This document shows positions 9,601 to 17,982 of a stretch of DNA of 64,000 nt, piece after piece. Position 1 is the first letter of the stretch. Each line of letters opens with the position of its first letter. Origin of the DNA: an uncultured Alphaproteobacteria bacterium. GTDB lineage: Bacteria > Pseudomonadota > Alphaproteobacteria > RF32 > CAG-239. Position numbers and translations under genes: made by a program. The stretch lies in the NCBI GenBank assembly GCA_910587405.1, contig CAJUKS010000002.1, positions 17,545 through 81,544 on the forward strand. The letters are read 5' to 3'. The notes below the pieces were generated by a model that ran no database searches, had not been told where the DNA came from, and saw only the letters and a program-made list of their open reading frames with translations.

Positions 9601-10710
9601 GACATGGCCGATCACATTGCCGTTGGCATCGACGACCTCGCCTTTTTCATTAACGCGGCCGATGACGTTACCGTTTAGATCCACGACGGTTCCGTCCGGC
9701 ATAACCCGGCCGATGATATTGCCGTTTTCGTCATAAACATAGCCCATGTCCACAGCTTTGCCGATCACGTTGCCGTCGTTATCGACAACGGTTCCGTCCG
9801 GCAGCATCCGTCCGTTGACGTTGCCGTCGACGTCCACCATGGTTCCGTCGGGATTAACATACCCGATCACATTGTTGTTATCGTCGTAAACCAGCTTGCG
9901 ATTGTTGGCAACGCCGATGATATTTCCTTCGCCGTCCACCGCCAGGCCGTTTTCGTTGACACGCCCGACCACGTTGCCGCCTTCGTCGTAAACATAACCG
10001 TCCTCATCGGCGTATCCGATCACCTCGCCGCTCGGACCGACAATCGCCCGCTGCATTTTTTTGGCGGCCGGAGCCGCGGAAGTCTGTCCGGAAGCCCCCG
10101 GAACCGTTTCGCAGAAATTACAGTCTTCTTTATTGACCGCGTTGCCGAAAACCGGAACTTTTTCGGCTTTGGCACTGGTTTGCGAAACATTGCTTTCATG
10201 CCAGGAGATAATAAAATTGTTCTGAACGTTTCCGGCAATGAGCGGCGTCCAGCTCATGGTCACGTCGCAGGTCTCCTTACCGCGCAACAGTTTGCCGCTG
10301 CAATTGTCATTAAATTCAAAACCGTCAAACGGCGCCTCGGCCAACTGAACCGAAATGATCATTACCGAAGCTTTGCCGTTGGTTCCGAGCGTCAACACGT
10401 TTTTGGCATCGGTTCCCAACACGACCTGCCCCAGCGGCACCGGATTCGGGGTTGCGGTAAGCGGAACTTCCTGATCTCCGACCGTACTGAACTCAATGCT
10501 GTTTTGGACCGGCAATGCATCGCCGACGTTTAAGGCATCGTCATTATCCGTAAATACCGGTTCTTCATATTCGTCGATCGGTTCATTGCTTGAAAACAGC
10601 AGATACAATCCGAAGATAAAGACGACGAAAGAAGTAATACCAACCGCAAGAATGATGCGGTTGGTTTTTTTGATATAGGTTTCGGAATGTGTTAAAACTT
10701 CTTTACTCAT
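6646..10710 (-). CDS. Membrane-anchored giant 17-residue-repeat protein of the T4SS
   Basis: A 1354-residue protein. A short cytoplasmic start is followed by one membrane segment (about residues 17-41, IILAVGITSFVVFIFGLYLLF). Next is an Ig-like domain (about 65-190) resembling ASH/DUF1573 domains, with PNPVPLGQVVLG, and a Cys pair CSGKLLRGKETC. From about 225 to the end it is a continuous array of 17-residue units, (D/N)GNxIGxVxxDGxVVD, including five near-identical 53-residue higher-order repeats. There is no VirB10 domain. Topology and repeats look like the N-terminal half of DotG split from its channel domain, which is the next gene (inference). The start at 10710 was chosen because ATG overlaps the TGA of the VirB9-like gene (ATGA). 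The alternative TTG at 10731 lies inside that gene. The repeats recall DUF3659-like units; a beta-solenoid fold is a guess. Confidence 0.75.
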   Translation of the reverse strand: MSKEVLTHSETYIKKTNRIILAVGITSFVVFIFGLYLLFSSNEPIDEYEEPVFTDNDDALNVGDALPVQNSIEFSTVGDQEVPLTATPNPVPLGQVVLGTDAKNVLTLGTNGKASVMIISVQLAEAPFDGFEFNDNCSGKLLRGKETCDVTMSWTPLIAGNVQNNFIISWHESNVSQTSAKAEKVPVFGNAVNKEDCNFCETVPGASGQTSAAPAAKKMQRAIVGPSGEVIGYADEDGYVYDEGGNVVGRVNENGLAVDGEGNIIGVANNRKLVYDDNNNVIGYVNPDGTMVDVDGNVNGRMLPDGTVVDNDGNVIGKAVDMGYVYDENGNIIGRVMPDGTVVDLNGNVIGRVNEKGEVVDANGNVIGHVTKSGQVAVDNDGNIIGVVMPDGSVVDANGEVVGRVDKDGNVIAEKNLDAKSARRRLAYDKDGNVMGYVDEKGNVLDFEGNTIGRSRPDGTLVDVRGNEIGSAGGEGNLLAYDEDGKVMGYVDEDGNVIGAEGKKIGQLMPDGTLVDGQGNVIGKVDASGRRLAYDKDGNIIGYIDENGNVIDFAGNVIGKVQPDGSIVDNNGNVIGRAGPSYQRLAYDKDGNIIGYVDENGNVVDFDGNIIGKMLPDGTIVDEDGNVIGQAGTVSRKLAYDKDGNVIGYVDENGNVIDFNGNVIGKMLPDGTIVDLNGNPIGEVAGFSQIVLDKFGKISGYVGKNGEVYDKEGNIVGYVDENGNVINSTQTILGRLIQEQMIPVTPQGEILGKVNSNGTVENDRKQIVGRILSNGLVKNPSGSKIVARLVRGGLVVGLGCKNIGYLEKDGVIRKANEDTGYKVNADGVVVNESGEYVGEVVTPGPVFDNTCTMIGEVDTDGIVRDNGGSYVGCVNPDGTVLDEKGEIVGGVSRSGIAVSYDGNFLGSVNSNGLVFSPQGQAVGCVGTYGDVFDKKGGYVGRVLENTYAYDLEGNFLNMVNESGRVPMKGRPAGRLLAHNVLVDENNSIIGVTLQEKTAVIDPAGKLIGHLFPDGYVYDAKGVSMGKIYSDGMSFYNHVLGRPVVSGQVADPNGNVVGQAGYNGEVVNRFGEKLGRLDAKGMFFDHNGEYKGAVLKRGAAIGYDGAFLGYSLTDGRVVDLDGKTVGRTSADGKILNSKSEVLGEVIPENIVIDIWGSYKGRVNSLGDVIDLKNTNLTAILPGGSTDKNLSVLKRGAVIDFGGRVIGAVMPDGNVIDVLNINIGRVLSDGNVINNSGKLIGEVMDGDVVIDDADKVVGYVNFAGTVTAKTGEVIGRSLSSDLAVDNNEAILGRIYKIGTTILSNDGQYAGRLRFDGSVIGRDGKVIGYLKSNGSFINLDKKVSGYALQEVAKNRRN
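8640..9436 (-). repeat. Five tandem 159-bp repeats inside the giant repeat gene
   Basis: Five units of about 159 bp (53 codons) start near 9436, 9277, 9118, 8959 and 8800 (minus-strand direction). Each encodes LAYD(K/E)DG followed by three 17-residue units and a short variable joint. The third to fifth copies are nearly the same in protein, which suggests recent duplication by unequal recombination or slippage. Confidence 0.8.
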
Positions 10711-12347
10711 TGGGTCCTGACTACGCTGCAAAAGACGCCGTTTCTCCCCAACTTGCTGCAGACGCTGTCGCCTTCGTCCAGAGTTTTAACCGGTCCGATT
10801 CTCAGATGGAACAGCTCTTTACCCTGGCCGTCCGCCGGTGCATCAACCGAGAAGAACGGATCATAGTTTTTCAAAATTTTAGAATATTTGGAGGACAAAT
10901 TATCCCACAAAGTTTCCAGGTTGTCTACGTTGGCATCGGTTCCGAGTTCAATCGAAATGTTGGAACCGCCGTCGGCAAAGCCCGAACCGTAACGGTACTG
11001 GCTGGCCAGACTGCTCGCCGCGGCATCAAATTCCTGCGTATTTTTGATGCGCCGCATTTTCGAATAGTCAAAGTCACCGCCGTTGCCCTGTCCGCGGCCG
11101 CCCATATTAACGCTGCCGTCAGCCTGATAACGGATGGTAACACCGTTGCCGTTACCGTCGGCGCCGCCGTAATTCGGTACAATCATCTCGCCCGAACCGA
11201 CATTGATGTCAAACTGCCCTTCCGGATAGTTGCTGCCGTATCCGTCCGGATAGCTGGCCGAACCGGCCTTACCCTGTCGACCGCCCGGAAGCGCCGGCGG
11301 AACATCCCATTCTTTATCCGTAATGTCATCGGCATAAGTAATATTTTCCAAACCGACTTCGTCCGATTTGCGCAGTTTGAGACAAACGATCCGTTTACCG
11401 TTGCGCATTACCATGTCACCGATGGCTTCGACAATAATCAAACGGTTATTCGGCCCTTTGGTACGGAAACCGACCGGAACTTCCACCCGTTCGACAATCA
11501 GGGTCACGATCGGCCGCTGAGTCATATTGAGCGCTTTTTCGCCCAAATCGATGTAAGTGAAAATGTCGTCGCGCCATACGCGTTCCGGCGCAATGACCAC
11601 GTCGTCCGGATTGGGAACGTAAACTTCAATGTCAAAACGGAATTTGGTCGGATCAAGCGGAATGCTCTTAATCCAGTCATTCTTTTGAAAACGTTTGGTA
11701 AAAGTGGAATCGACAGACTTGCCGCTGCCGCCGTAATATTTGCTGGCATTGACACGTCCCGAGGACGAACCGCCGGAACCGAGACTGCCGGCACCGCGGG
11801 CACCGTCAATAACATCAATATCCACAATCGCATTTGTCAATCTCTCGGTATTGATCCCTTCGCTGCGGACATAAAAAACGTAACGGTTGCCGGAACGTCC
11901 GAAAACGATAATGTTGGTATCGACACCGACGTTGGCACCCTTGCGCGGATAAAGCAACAAAGTGTTGGGGCCGGAAATCTGTCCGTCAAAAGTTGCATTA
12001 TCGCCGATATAAATATCTTCGATCATTTCCCATTCCGGAAAATTGAGCAGAGTAATCATCCCCTCGCGCAACCGCAGCGGCAGCACCAGATCGGGCGACC
12101 AATAATATTTGGAATAAGCCGGCTTGCTCTGACCTTCACCCAGATTTTGCAGCGGATCGAGCCAGGCGCTTTGCATCATTCCCAGCGAATTGAACCCGGC
12201 ATATCCCATATCCATTGGCTGATACTGCCCCTGGGACTGGTCGGCGTTCTGATCCATACTGTTGATTGTGGCCTGAGCAGCGGCGTCAACGGCAAATGCG
12301 AGCCCGAACAAACCTAAGATACTTATTTTAACAGACTTTGATAACAT
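10707..12347 (-). CDS. VirB9/DotH-like outer-membrane core protein with SPOR-like C-terminus
   Basis: A 546-residue exported protein with signal peptide ISILGLFGLAFAVDAAAQA. The middle part (about 100-370) has the beta-rich pattern of VirB9/DotH-type proteins: a segment on gating and surface stability (MITLLNFPEWEMIEDIYIGD), then NTLLLYPRKGANVGVDTNII and YVFYVRSEG, and later VERVEVPVGFRTKGPNNRLI. The last 40 residues (FHLRIGPVKTLDEGDSVC...GVFCSVVRTQ) look like a SPOR peptidoglycan-binding domain. In T4SSs this protein pairs with the VirB7 lipoprotein and VirB10 in the outer-membrane core; the gene lies between VirB8 and the VirB10-type genes, as in most T4SS operons and in icmL-icmK-icmE. The extra length, about twice VirB9, comes from Gly-rich inserts. 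Assignment to VirB9 versus DotH is not settled. Confidence 0.7.
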   Translation of the reverse strand: MLSKSVKISILGLFGLAFAVDAAAQATINSMDQNADQSQGQYQPMDMGYAGFNSLGMMQSAWLDPLQNLGEGQSKPAYSKYYWSPDLVLPLRLREGMITLLNFPEWEMIEDIYIGDNATFDGQISGPNTLLLYPRKGANVGVDTNIIVFGRSGNRYVFYVRSEGINTERLTNAIVDIDVIDGARGAGSLGSGGSSSGRVNASKYYGGSGKSVDSTFTKRFQKNDWIKSIPLDPTKFRFDIEVYVPNPDDVVIAPERVWRDDIFTYIDLGEKALNMTQRPIVTLIVERVEVPVGFRTKGPNNRLIIVEAIGDMVMRNGKRIVCLKLRKSDEVGLENITYADDITDKEWDVPPALPGGRQGKAGSASYPDGYGSNYPEGQFDINVGSGEMIVPNYGGADGNGNGVTIRYQADGSVNMGGRGQGNGGDFDYSKMRRIKNTQEFDAAASSLASQYRYGSGFADGGSNISIELGTDANVDNLETLWDNLSSKYSKILKNYDPFFSVDAPADGQGKELFHLRIGPVKTLDEGDSVCSKLGRNGVFCSVVRTQ

Positions 12348-12361
12348 TATCTTTATCCACC

Positions 12362-13090
12362 TTATTTTACTTTGTTGTAAGTCAGCGAGTATTGGTACAC
12401 TGTAAAGCCGACCGGATTTTTTAATCTTCCCTTGTATTTCACCCTCTTGCCGCGGTATCCGACCTTAAGGCTGGCTGTCCAGTAATTGACTTCCGGCGTT
12501 TTGGAATCCGGATACATATCGCGGGTTTCATATTCAACCTGCCATATGCCGGAACCAAGTTCGTTAACCGTCATAATCCGCACGTCGCGGATCATGTGGC
12601 GGCTGCGGATCAGTTCCAACGCGCGGTTAGCCGTATTTTTAAGGAAATCTTCATAGACTTGCGGCGCCGACATTTCTTCAATCATGCCCCCCGGCATCCA
12701 ACGCGCTTCCACTTCCGGAATATCGAGATTGAAAGAACTGCGCAGCAAAACATATTCACGCACGAAAACCTCGGTAATTTCCTTTTCGTCTTCCATTTTG
12801 CGATCAACCGGCTGAATATTGTAAACCTGTTCTTCCTTATTTTGGAAAGTAAGCAAAAACGGTTCAACCCGGTACAACGGAATAACCTGTGCAATTGCCA
12901 GCAGCAGCACGATATTGCAGCACAAACTGACCGCGGTGATAATCGCAAAAGCACGTGCCGTCCACAAATACCTTTTTTCGGCAATATTGGCGACAAAAGC
13001 GTCTTTGTTGTTCACCGGCGAATCGGGACGCTGCCCGCGACCGGCCAAAAGACGCTGATTCTGATTATTTCCCCCCAACTGCTGTACCAT
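12362..13090 (-). CDS. virB8: VirB8-like inner-membrane assembly protein (second copy)
   Basis: A 242-residue bitopic protein: cytoplasmic start of about 45 residues, one membrane helix (AFAIITAVSLCCNIVLLLAIAQ), and a periplasmic NTF2-like domain of the VirB8/TrbF/DotI superfamily with VIPLYRVEPFLLTF, EVFVREYVLLRSSFN and VNYWTASLKVGYRG. VirB8 nucleates T4SS assembly in the inner membrane. ATG at 13090 was preferred over TTG at 13099 because the AAAGAAAG element is then about 9 bp upstream. It shares the motifs VEPFL, VREYVL/VRQYVL, SAPQV and YWTAS with the VirB8 at 13413-14171, so the two are paralogues. The pair recalls DotI/DotJ of Dot/Icm systems, but here both have a full periplasmic domain. 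Confidence 0.82.
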   Translation of the reverse strand: MVQQLGGNNQNQRLLAGRGQRPDSPVNNKDAFVANIAEKRYLWTARAFAIITAVSLCCNIVLLLAIAQVIPLYRVEPFLLTFQNKEEQVYNIQPVDRKMEDEKEITEVFVREYVLLRSSFNLDIPEVEARWMPGGMIEEMSAPQVYEDFLKNTANRALELIRSRHMIRDVRIMTVNELGSGIWQVEYETRDMYPDSKTPEVNYWTASLKVGYRGKRVKYKGRLKNPVGFTVYQYSLTYNKVK

Positions 13091-13105
13091 TCGCGGCAAC
13101 TTTCT

Positions 13106-13294
13106 TTAGATCGTTTCAATAAACCAGTCGGGCAAATTCTTCGGCAGTTCCACCTGCAAACAGGCGCAGGGCGACAGTTTCAGTTCGTCCGAAGCCTTAC
13201 CGACGCCGACCGGTTCCGGTTCGTAATACGAGCCGAACAACCCGCAGGCTGACAATAACAAAAGAATCAACACCAACACTAAATTTTTGTACAT
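13106..13294 (-). CDS. Small lipoprotein (VirB7-like position)
   Basis: A 62-residue lipoprotein precursor. The signal is VLVLILLLLSAC with the lipobox LSAC, giving a mature protein of about 47 residues that carries two further cysteines (CACLQVEL). ATG at 13294 was chosen because GAGGAT lies upstream and the lipobox follows immediately; the open frame extends to 13348. It lies 15 bp before the second VirB8 gene. Small lipoproteins in this place are typically VirB7 or DotD/DotK-like partners of VirB9/DotH at the outer membrane. Family membership cannot be shown from sequence alone. Confidence 0.7.
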   Translation of the reverse strand: MYKNLVLVLILLLLSACGLFGSYYEPEPVGVGKASDELKLSPCACLQVELPKNLPDWFIETI

Positions 13295-13412
13295 CGAAAT
13301 ATCCTCGTTTATAATAAGATATATTGAAGTTAAACTTTTTTTTCGCAAAAGTCTAACATTTTTTGAATAAACTCTGATCTGATTGTGTTATAAATCAAAA
13401 TGGTTAACAAAT

Positions 13413-14171
13413 TTACAAGAATTCTACTTCGCTTTGCGAATATCTGGTCACGGTAAAGCCAAGCGGATTGAGCAGCCGCCGTCCCATAAATTCCCGCTCC
13501 GGAATAAAATACGAGGTGACCGACGCCGTCCAGTAATGAACTCGCAAAAACAGGGCACCGGTTTCGTTATTGCGGCGCCGGGCCGAAACTTCATAAGTTT
13601 TGAAGTCCACTTTCCAGACCGGGCTCTTATCGCCGCCGACACGGCCGATCGATATGATTTCCACTTCCTGGCTGGTTTGGTTGTCGGTAATGTCTTTCCA
13701 AATGCTTTCGCGATATTTGGCAAACTCGTCAAAAACCTGAGGCGCCGACAAATAATTGACGATACCGCCGGCATACCAACGCACCATCATTTCCCGTTCG
13801 TCGTTAATGATCGTGTTGCGATAAAGCACATACTGACGGACAAAGGTTTCCATCATCATTTTCTTAGACGCCATATTATAGGCAATCGGTTCATAACGGA
13901 CAATTTCGTCGGAAGAACTCTGGTCTATAATCAGAAAAGGTTCCACCGTTACCCGCGGCGCCAGATTGAACAAGGCCAGAGAAGCGGCCAGAAACAGCAG
14001 CAGCGACGCGGCGGAAGTGACGACAAAGAAACGGGAAAGCCAAAGGTAATATGTCATTTTGGCACTTACTTTTTCCCGTTCTTTGCTGCCGATAAAGTGA
14101 TATTCTCTTCCGCTTTTGTCGGTAATGGCAAGAATTTTGCTGCCTTCCAGGATTTTACTGATCTTGTTCAT
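13413..14171 (-). CDS. virB8: VirB8-like inner-membrane assembly protein (first copy)
   Basis: A 252-residue bitopic protein with a cytoplasmic N-terminus, one membrane helix (about 47-67, FFVVTSAASLLLFLAASLAL) and a VirB8/TrbF-type periplasmic domain: APRVTVEPFLIID, METFVRQYVLYRNTI, VNYLSAPQVFDEF, RVHYWTASVTSYF and the C-terminal NPLGFTVTRYSQ. The same end motif (NPVGFTVYQYS) is in the second copy, so they derive from one ancestor. It lies 13 bp after the 1265-residue coiled-coil gene and about 120 bp before the lipoprotein gene. Two full-length VirB8 proteins could form a heteromeric ring, as proposed for DotI/DotJ (inference). Confidence 0.82.
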   Translation of the reverse strand: MNKISKILEGSKILAITDKSGREYHFIGSKEREKVSAKMTYYLWLSRFFVVTSAASLLLFLAASLALFNLAPRVTVEPFLIIDQSSSDEIVRYEPIAYNMASKKMMMETFVRQYVLYRNTIINDEREMMVRWYAGGIVNYLSAPQVFDEFAKYRESIWKDITDNQTSQEVEIISIGRVGGDKSPVWKVDFKTYEVSARRRNNETGALFLRVHYWTASVTSYFIPEREFMGRRLLNPLGFTVTRYSQSEVEFL

Positions 14172-14184
14172 CGCTCACTTTCTT

Positions 14185-17100
14185 TTAATATGCGGCGCAA
14201 AGCGGTTTCTCGTAATTGTCTATCTCTTTGCGGATCGCATCCAAACCTTCGTTCTGAGCCTTTTCCATAACCTTTTGGTTGGCTCTTTCGCTGATAATCG
14301 CCTCTTCCAACGAACTGCCGGCCGCGGTCGAGTTATTGAGATTAATCAACGCGTCTTTGTCCTGAACCAGCGCCGCCCGGGTGTTGTCCGCTTTGTCATA
14401 GCGCTCCTTAACCACCGGATTGCTGTGATTGACCGTCGAAATTTCCGCCGCCGCGGCGCCGATCATGTTGTTTTTGTATTGATTCAGCTTGTTGCGAATA
14501 TACTTATAATCGCTTTCGTTGGCAAGATTAAAGTTATCGGAAACTTTAAATCCCATCTCCGCCAGCATTTCCCTGATGGTTTTGCGGGCATCGTTGATAC
14601 TCAGCTGAAGTTCGTCAACATTTTTGCGAATGGTGTTTTCCTTGTCGACAAAATGCAGAAAATCGCCGATTTGGTTGCGCGAATACATTGCCTTTTGATA
14701 AACGTTGTCCCGCACTTCAAAGTCAAAACCCTCGCTATTGGCTTTTTCTTCCAACTGAACCATCCGTTCGTAAACATTGTAAGAGGCGCTGTTAAAGTGA
14801 AGTCGCTGATCATCATAGGCCAATAACGTACCAAGCTCGCTGGGACTGATTTCCGCCGGTGTTTTCTGCGTGCCGGCACGAACGCTCTTGTCCAGTTCGA
14901 GATCGGTTACCGTAAAATAGGCCAACGCCCCCTTGAGAGAAATGTCCTGACAAACGGGCATCTCCGGCGAAGCGTTCGGGCTGACCAGATACTGACCGCT
15001 GGTTTGGCTGAGGTCAACTTTGGAAGCGGCAATATCCACCGCATAGCTGCCGATCCGGCACGGATACAAGGTTCCGCGCATAAAGTATTTGCTCTCGCCG
15101 CCTTGTTCCAGCAACGAACTCAAATTCAAGCCTTTTTCGACAAAGGCGTCATCCGCCAGCATTTTCTGCCAAATCGCGGGGATTTCGCCGCCATAGCCGA
15201 GAAAAGACGCTTTTGTTACGATGCCATCGTTGGTTTTCTTGAGGTTTTTATAGTCGGTGAGATCAAAATGAACAATATCGCGCGGCGACGGATAGTGCTT
15301 GAATGACGGCGCCTTGGGCGCGGTAAAATCGCGCGTTTTGGCACCGAGACCGACAAAATACGCTTCATCCGGCGCATCACAAGCGACATTGCTGCAAATA
15401 TTGCCGGTTACGGCCGACGAAAGCGCACTCGACAGCAAAGAGGCGATCGCCGATGCGCCGTTGTCGCCGGCGGCTGAAATCGCCGCCCGGACAAATTGCT
15501 TTTTCGGCATCTTTTTCAATTCGTCTATCAGTTCCTGATGACGTCTGACCACAGCGCCGTTGTTCCGGGTTTCGTACAGACCGTCGCCCAGGTTATACAT
15601 ATCCTGACGTGCTTGATCAATCAGCTTAACCGCATAGCTTTTGGCATCGGAAACCAAACCGTCGGCACTGGAGACAATTCCGCCCAGCCCGAGACCGCTG
15701 ACACCGAGCTGGTCAACCAACGCCGCCAGATTCGGGCTTTTGGTCGTTCCGGAAGCGGCGCTTGCCAGCTTGCCGTTATATTCCGCTTCGAGTGCGGCAG
15801 CCCGGACTATATAATCTTCTTCGACCAGCGCGATTTTTTCTTCCAGCGCCGCAAGCTTTTGGTTGAGAGCATCACGCTGTTTTTCGTATTTTTTGACTTC
15901 GGTCCGCAAACGGGTCGCTTCTGCCATGTTATCGGTCATTTGGCTGCTGCCGCCGGCAAAATCGCTGACCGCGGTTTCGTATAAAACCGAATTGTCGGTT
16001 GCGCCCCGGTTGTTCATCCGTTTAATGTTGTCATGCGCACTTTCGGCTTTGGCGTTTCCGGCCGCGACTTCGGCGTCAACCTGACTGATTTTATCGCTGA
16101 GAGCGCTTATTTTTGCGGTTATCCGGTCCAACTGCGCCAAAAGCTTGTTTTTTGAAACCAGATGAGGTTTCAAGGCCGTTTCTTTTGACTGTTCGAGTTT
16201 GGCCAGCGCCGCTTTCTTGGCTTCGATCAAACCATGGCCGGCATTGTTGCCGCCGCCGTTTTTGGCAATGTAAGCCGACAGGCGGTTCAATCCTTTTTGG
16301 GCCGAGCTTTTCGCGGTTCCGTCCTCGCGGCCGTCGTTGATAATTTCGGCAATCTGAACGGCAACCGCATTCAGATCCAGGTTACGAATATATTCTTTCA
16401 TATTTTCGTATTTGCCGTTGATATACTGATTGTAATAGCTTTTCTGATCCTGCCACAAAGGATAGGGATTGTACGCCTTTCCGTAAACCGGCTTGGCGGA
16501 ATACTGATCCTCTGCCAGCACCATTGCCGCCTGAGCGCCGATTTGCCAGGTGATCAGTTCAACTTCCCGCGCCGCATCGGAAAAAGCCTCGCTTTGACTC
16601 GGTGAAGCCAGAGCATTCGTATCATCGGCCGCCGAAATCTGATCGGTAATTTTGTTCAAGCTGGTGAGGTCGCTGCTGTCCGCCTGATTTCCATAGTCAA
16701 TCGTGGCAAAAGAATCGGTGTCCAAACCGGCCGTTTTATCGGCATTTGCCACCTGAAAAGCAGCCACGGCCCAACCGGATATTCCTTTTCGGTCATCGTA
16801 ATTGACCGGATCGGCCGGTGCGCTTGAGGTCCCGTACCAGACCTTTTCCGGTTCCTTATAACGGCGCCCCAGATACTGGATCACGCACTGATCGGAAGTC
16901 GCCACCGCCTGAGCGGCTTTGGCATGCATTTGCTTAAACAATTCAAACTGCTCAAAAACCGTACGGTAAGAAGGCAGCAGGCGCATGGTATTATGAGCTT
17001 TGAGAGCGCTGTTCAAATAACGCTGTGCTTTCGAAATAACGCCCAGATCCGCCAACTCCTTTTCACTGCCGGCCATTAACGATTTGGCTTCGGGAGCGTC

Positions 17101-17982
17101 GGGCACCGTAAAGTCAACCTGAGTATATTCGCCTGTCGGCGTTTCGGCCTCCTCGCCTTGCGGCTCTTCCGCTTCCACGGCGGCGGTGCTGCCGCTTACA
17201 AATTGCGCAAAGGCAAACCGGCTGTGGAAATAGCTCGAAGCGGCCGACTTTTTGCCGTCGCCCGGCTTTTGGTCTTTTTCTTTCTGATACGGCGCCGGAA
17301 GAATGGTTTTGCGGTAGATGGCGCGGGCAACATAATATTGCGAATACAGCGCCATGACTTCTTCGGTAACCTTCAGGACGTCGTTGAATTTTTTATGAGC
17401 GAGATACAAATTATAATAGTTGCCGCTTTCATCTTCGGACGGCATCGAACCGGCATTGCCGCCGGACGGCGCTACGGCATCTTTGGCAAAGGTGTCGATT
17501 TCGGTACGCAGGCTGTCCAACTGCGCTTCCAGCTTTTTGGAAGCGGTTTGGATTTCGATCATGGTATCGTAATAAAACTCAAGCGCTTCCTTTTCATAAA
17601 ATTTGTTGACCCGCGGATCATCGGACGGATATTGCAGGAACAACTCGTTAACCGCCGCCTGAACGGCATCCGCATTTGCGATGTTTACCGAACTGTTTTT
17701 GGCAAACCCTTTGGTGCCGGGAACTTTTTCGGCGGCATTTTTACGTTTGGAAAAATAAGAAGCAAGACCCGCTTTGAGGGAAGTCACCTTTTCTTTGGCA
17801 TATTTTACCGCTTCGTCCGCCGCGGTCTGAATTTGTTCCAAAACAGGCGTGACCGCCGCCGCCGCATCACCGAGGAAGTCGAACGAAACCCCGGCCACCA
17901 GCTGAGCGTTGGCGGGAGAACCGAAGCCAAGCATTCCCGAAACCAGCAGGACTCCGAAATAAAATTTTTTATTTTTTCTCAT
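14185..17982 (-). CDS. Very large exported coiled-coil protein of the T4SS locus, function unknown
   Basis: A 1265-residue protein with signal peptide KFYFGVLLVSGMLGFGSPANAQ. Most of it is charged and alpha-helical, with strong coiled-coil stretches, for example about 590-760, where two long helices flank a DNIKRMNNRG segment. A Cys-containing globular part (about 850-1050) includes NICSNVACDAPDEAYF and YPCRIGSYAVDIAASK. There is no transmembrane segment apart from the signal. ATG at 17982 has GGGGAG upstream and overlaps the preceding gene by 14 bp. The order, after two smaller exported coiled-coil proteins and before VirB8, matches where VirB5 and VirB6 are found in classical operons, but it is not a VirB6 because it lacks membrane helices. 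It may be an extended VirB5-like tip or periplasmic scaffold (inference). No family was recognised. Confidence 0.75.
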   Translation of the reverse strand: MRKNKKFYFGVLLVSGMLGFGSPANAQLVAGVSFDFLGDAAAAVTPVLEQIQTAADEAVKYAKEKVTSLKAGLASYFSKRKNAAEKVPGTKGFAKNSSVNIANADAVQAAVNELFLQYPSDDPRVNKFYEKEALEFYYDTMIEIQTASKKLEAQLDSLRTEIDTFAKDAVAPSGGNAGSMPSEDESGNYYNLYLAHKKFNDVLKVTEEVMALYSQYYVARAIYRKTILPAPYQKEKDQKPGDGKKSAASSYFHSRFAFAQFVSGSTAAVEAEEPQGEEAETPTGEYTQVDFTVPDAPEAKSLMAGSEKELADLGVISKAQRYLNSALKAHNTMRLLPSYRTVFEQFELFKQMHAKAAQAVATSDQCVIQYLGRRYKEPEKVWYGTSSAPADPVNYDDRKGISGWAVAAFQVANADKTAGLDTDSFATIDYGNQADSSDLTSLNKITDQISAADDTNALASPSQSEAFSDAAREVELITWQIGAQAAMVLAEDQYSAKPVYGKAYNPYPLWQDQKSYYNQYINGKYENMKEYIRNLDLNAVAVQIAEIINDGREDGTAKSSAQKGLNRLSAYIAKNGGGNNAGHGLIEAKKAALAKLEQSKETALKPHLVSKNKLLAQLDRITAKISALSDKISQVDAEVAAGNAKAESAHDNIKRMNNRGATDNSVLYETAVSDFAGGSSQMTDNMAEATRLRTEVKKYEKQRDALNQKLAALEEKIALVEEDYIVRAAALEAEYNGKLASAASGTTKSPNLAALVDQLGVSGLGLGGIVSSADGLVSDAKSYAVKLIDQARQDMYNLGDGLYETRNNGAVVRRHQELIDELKKMPKKQFVRAAISAAGDNGASAIASLLSSALSSAVTGNICSNVACDAPDEAYFVGLGAKTRDFTAPKAPSFKHYPSPRDIVHFDLTDYKNLKKTNDGIVTKASFLGYGGEIPAIWQKMLADDAFVEKGLNLSSLLEQGGESKYFMRGTLYPCRIGSYAVDIAASKVDLSQTSGQYLVSPNASPEMPVCQDISLKGALAYFTVTDLELDKSVRAGTQKTPAEISPSELGTLLAYDDQRLHFNSASYNVYERMVQLEEKANSEGFDFEVRDNVYQKAMYSRNQIGDFLHFVDKENTIRKNVDELQLSINDARKTIREMLAEMGFKVSDNFNLANESDYKYIRNKLNQYKNNMIGAAAAEISTVNHSNPVVKERYDKADNTRAALVQDKDALINLNNSTAAGSSLEEAIISERANQKVMEKAQNEGLDAIRKEIDNYEKPLCAAY

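Noticed and set aside
2138..10710. CRISPR-like or satellite DNA
   Set aside because: The regular repeats are in-frame protein repeats with coding bias; no direct repeats with unique spacers were seen.
10689..12317. Plus-strand open frame of about 542 codons opposite the VirB9-like gene
   Set aside because: Shadow; the minus-strand frame has a signal peptide and operon coupling.
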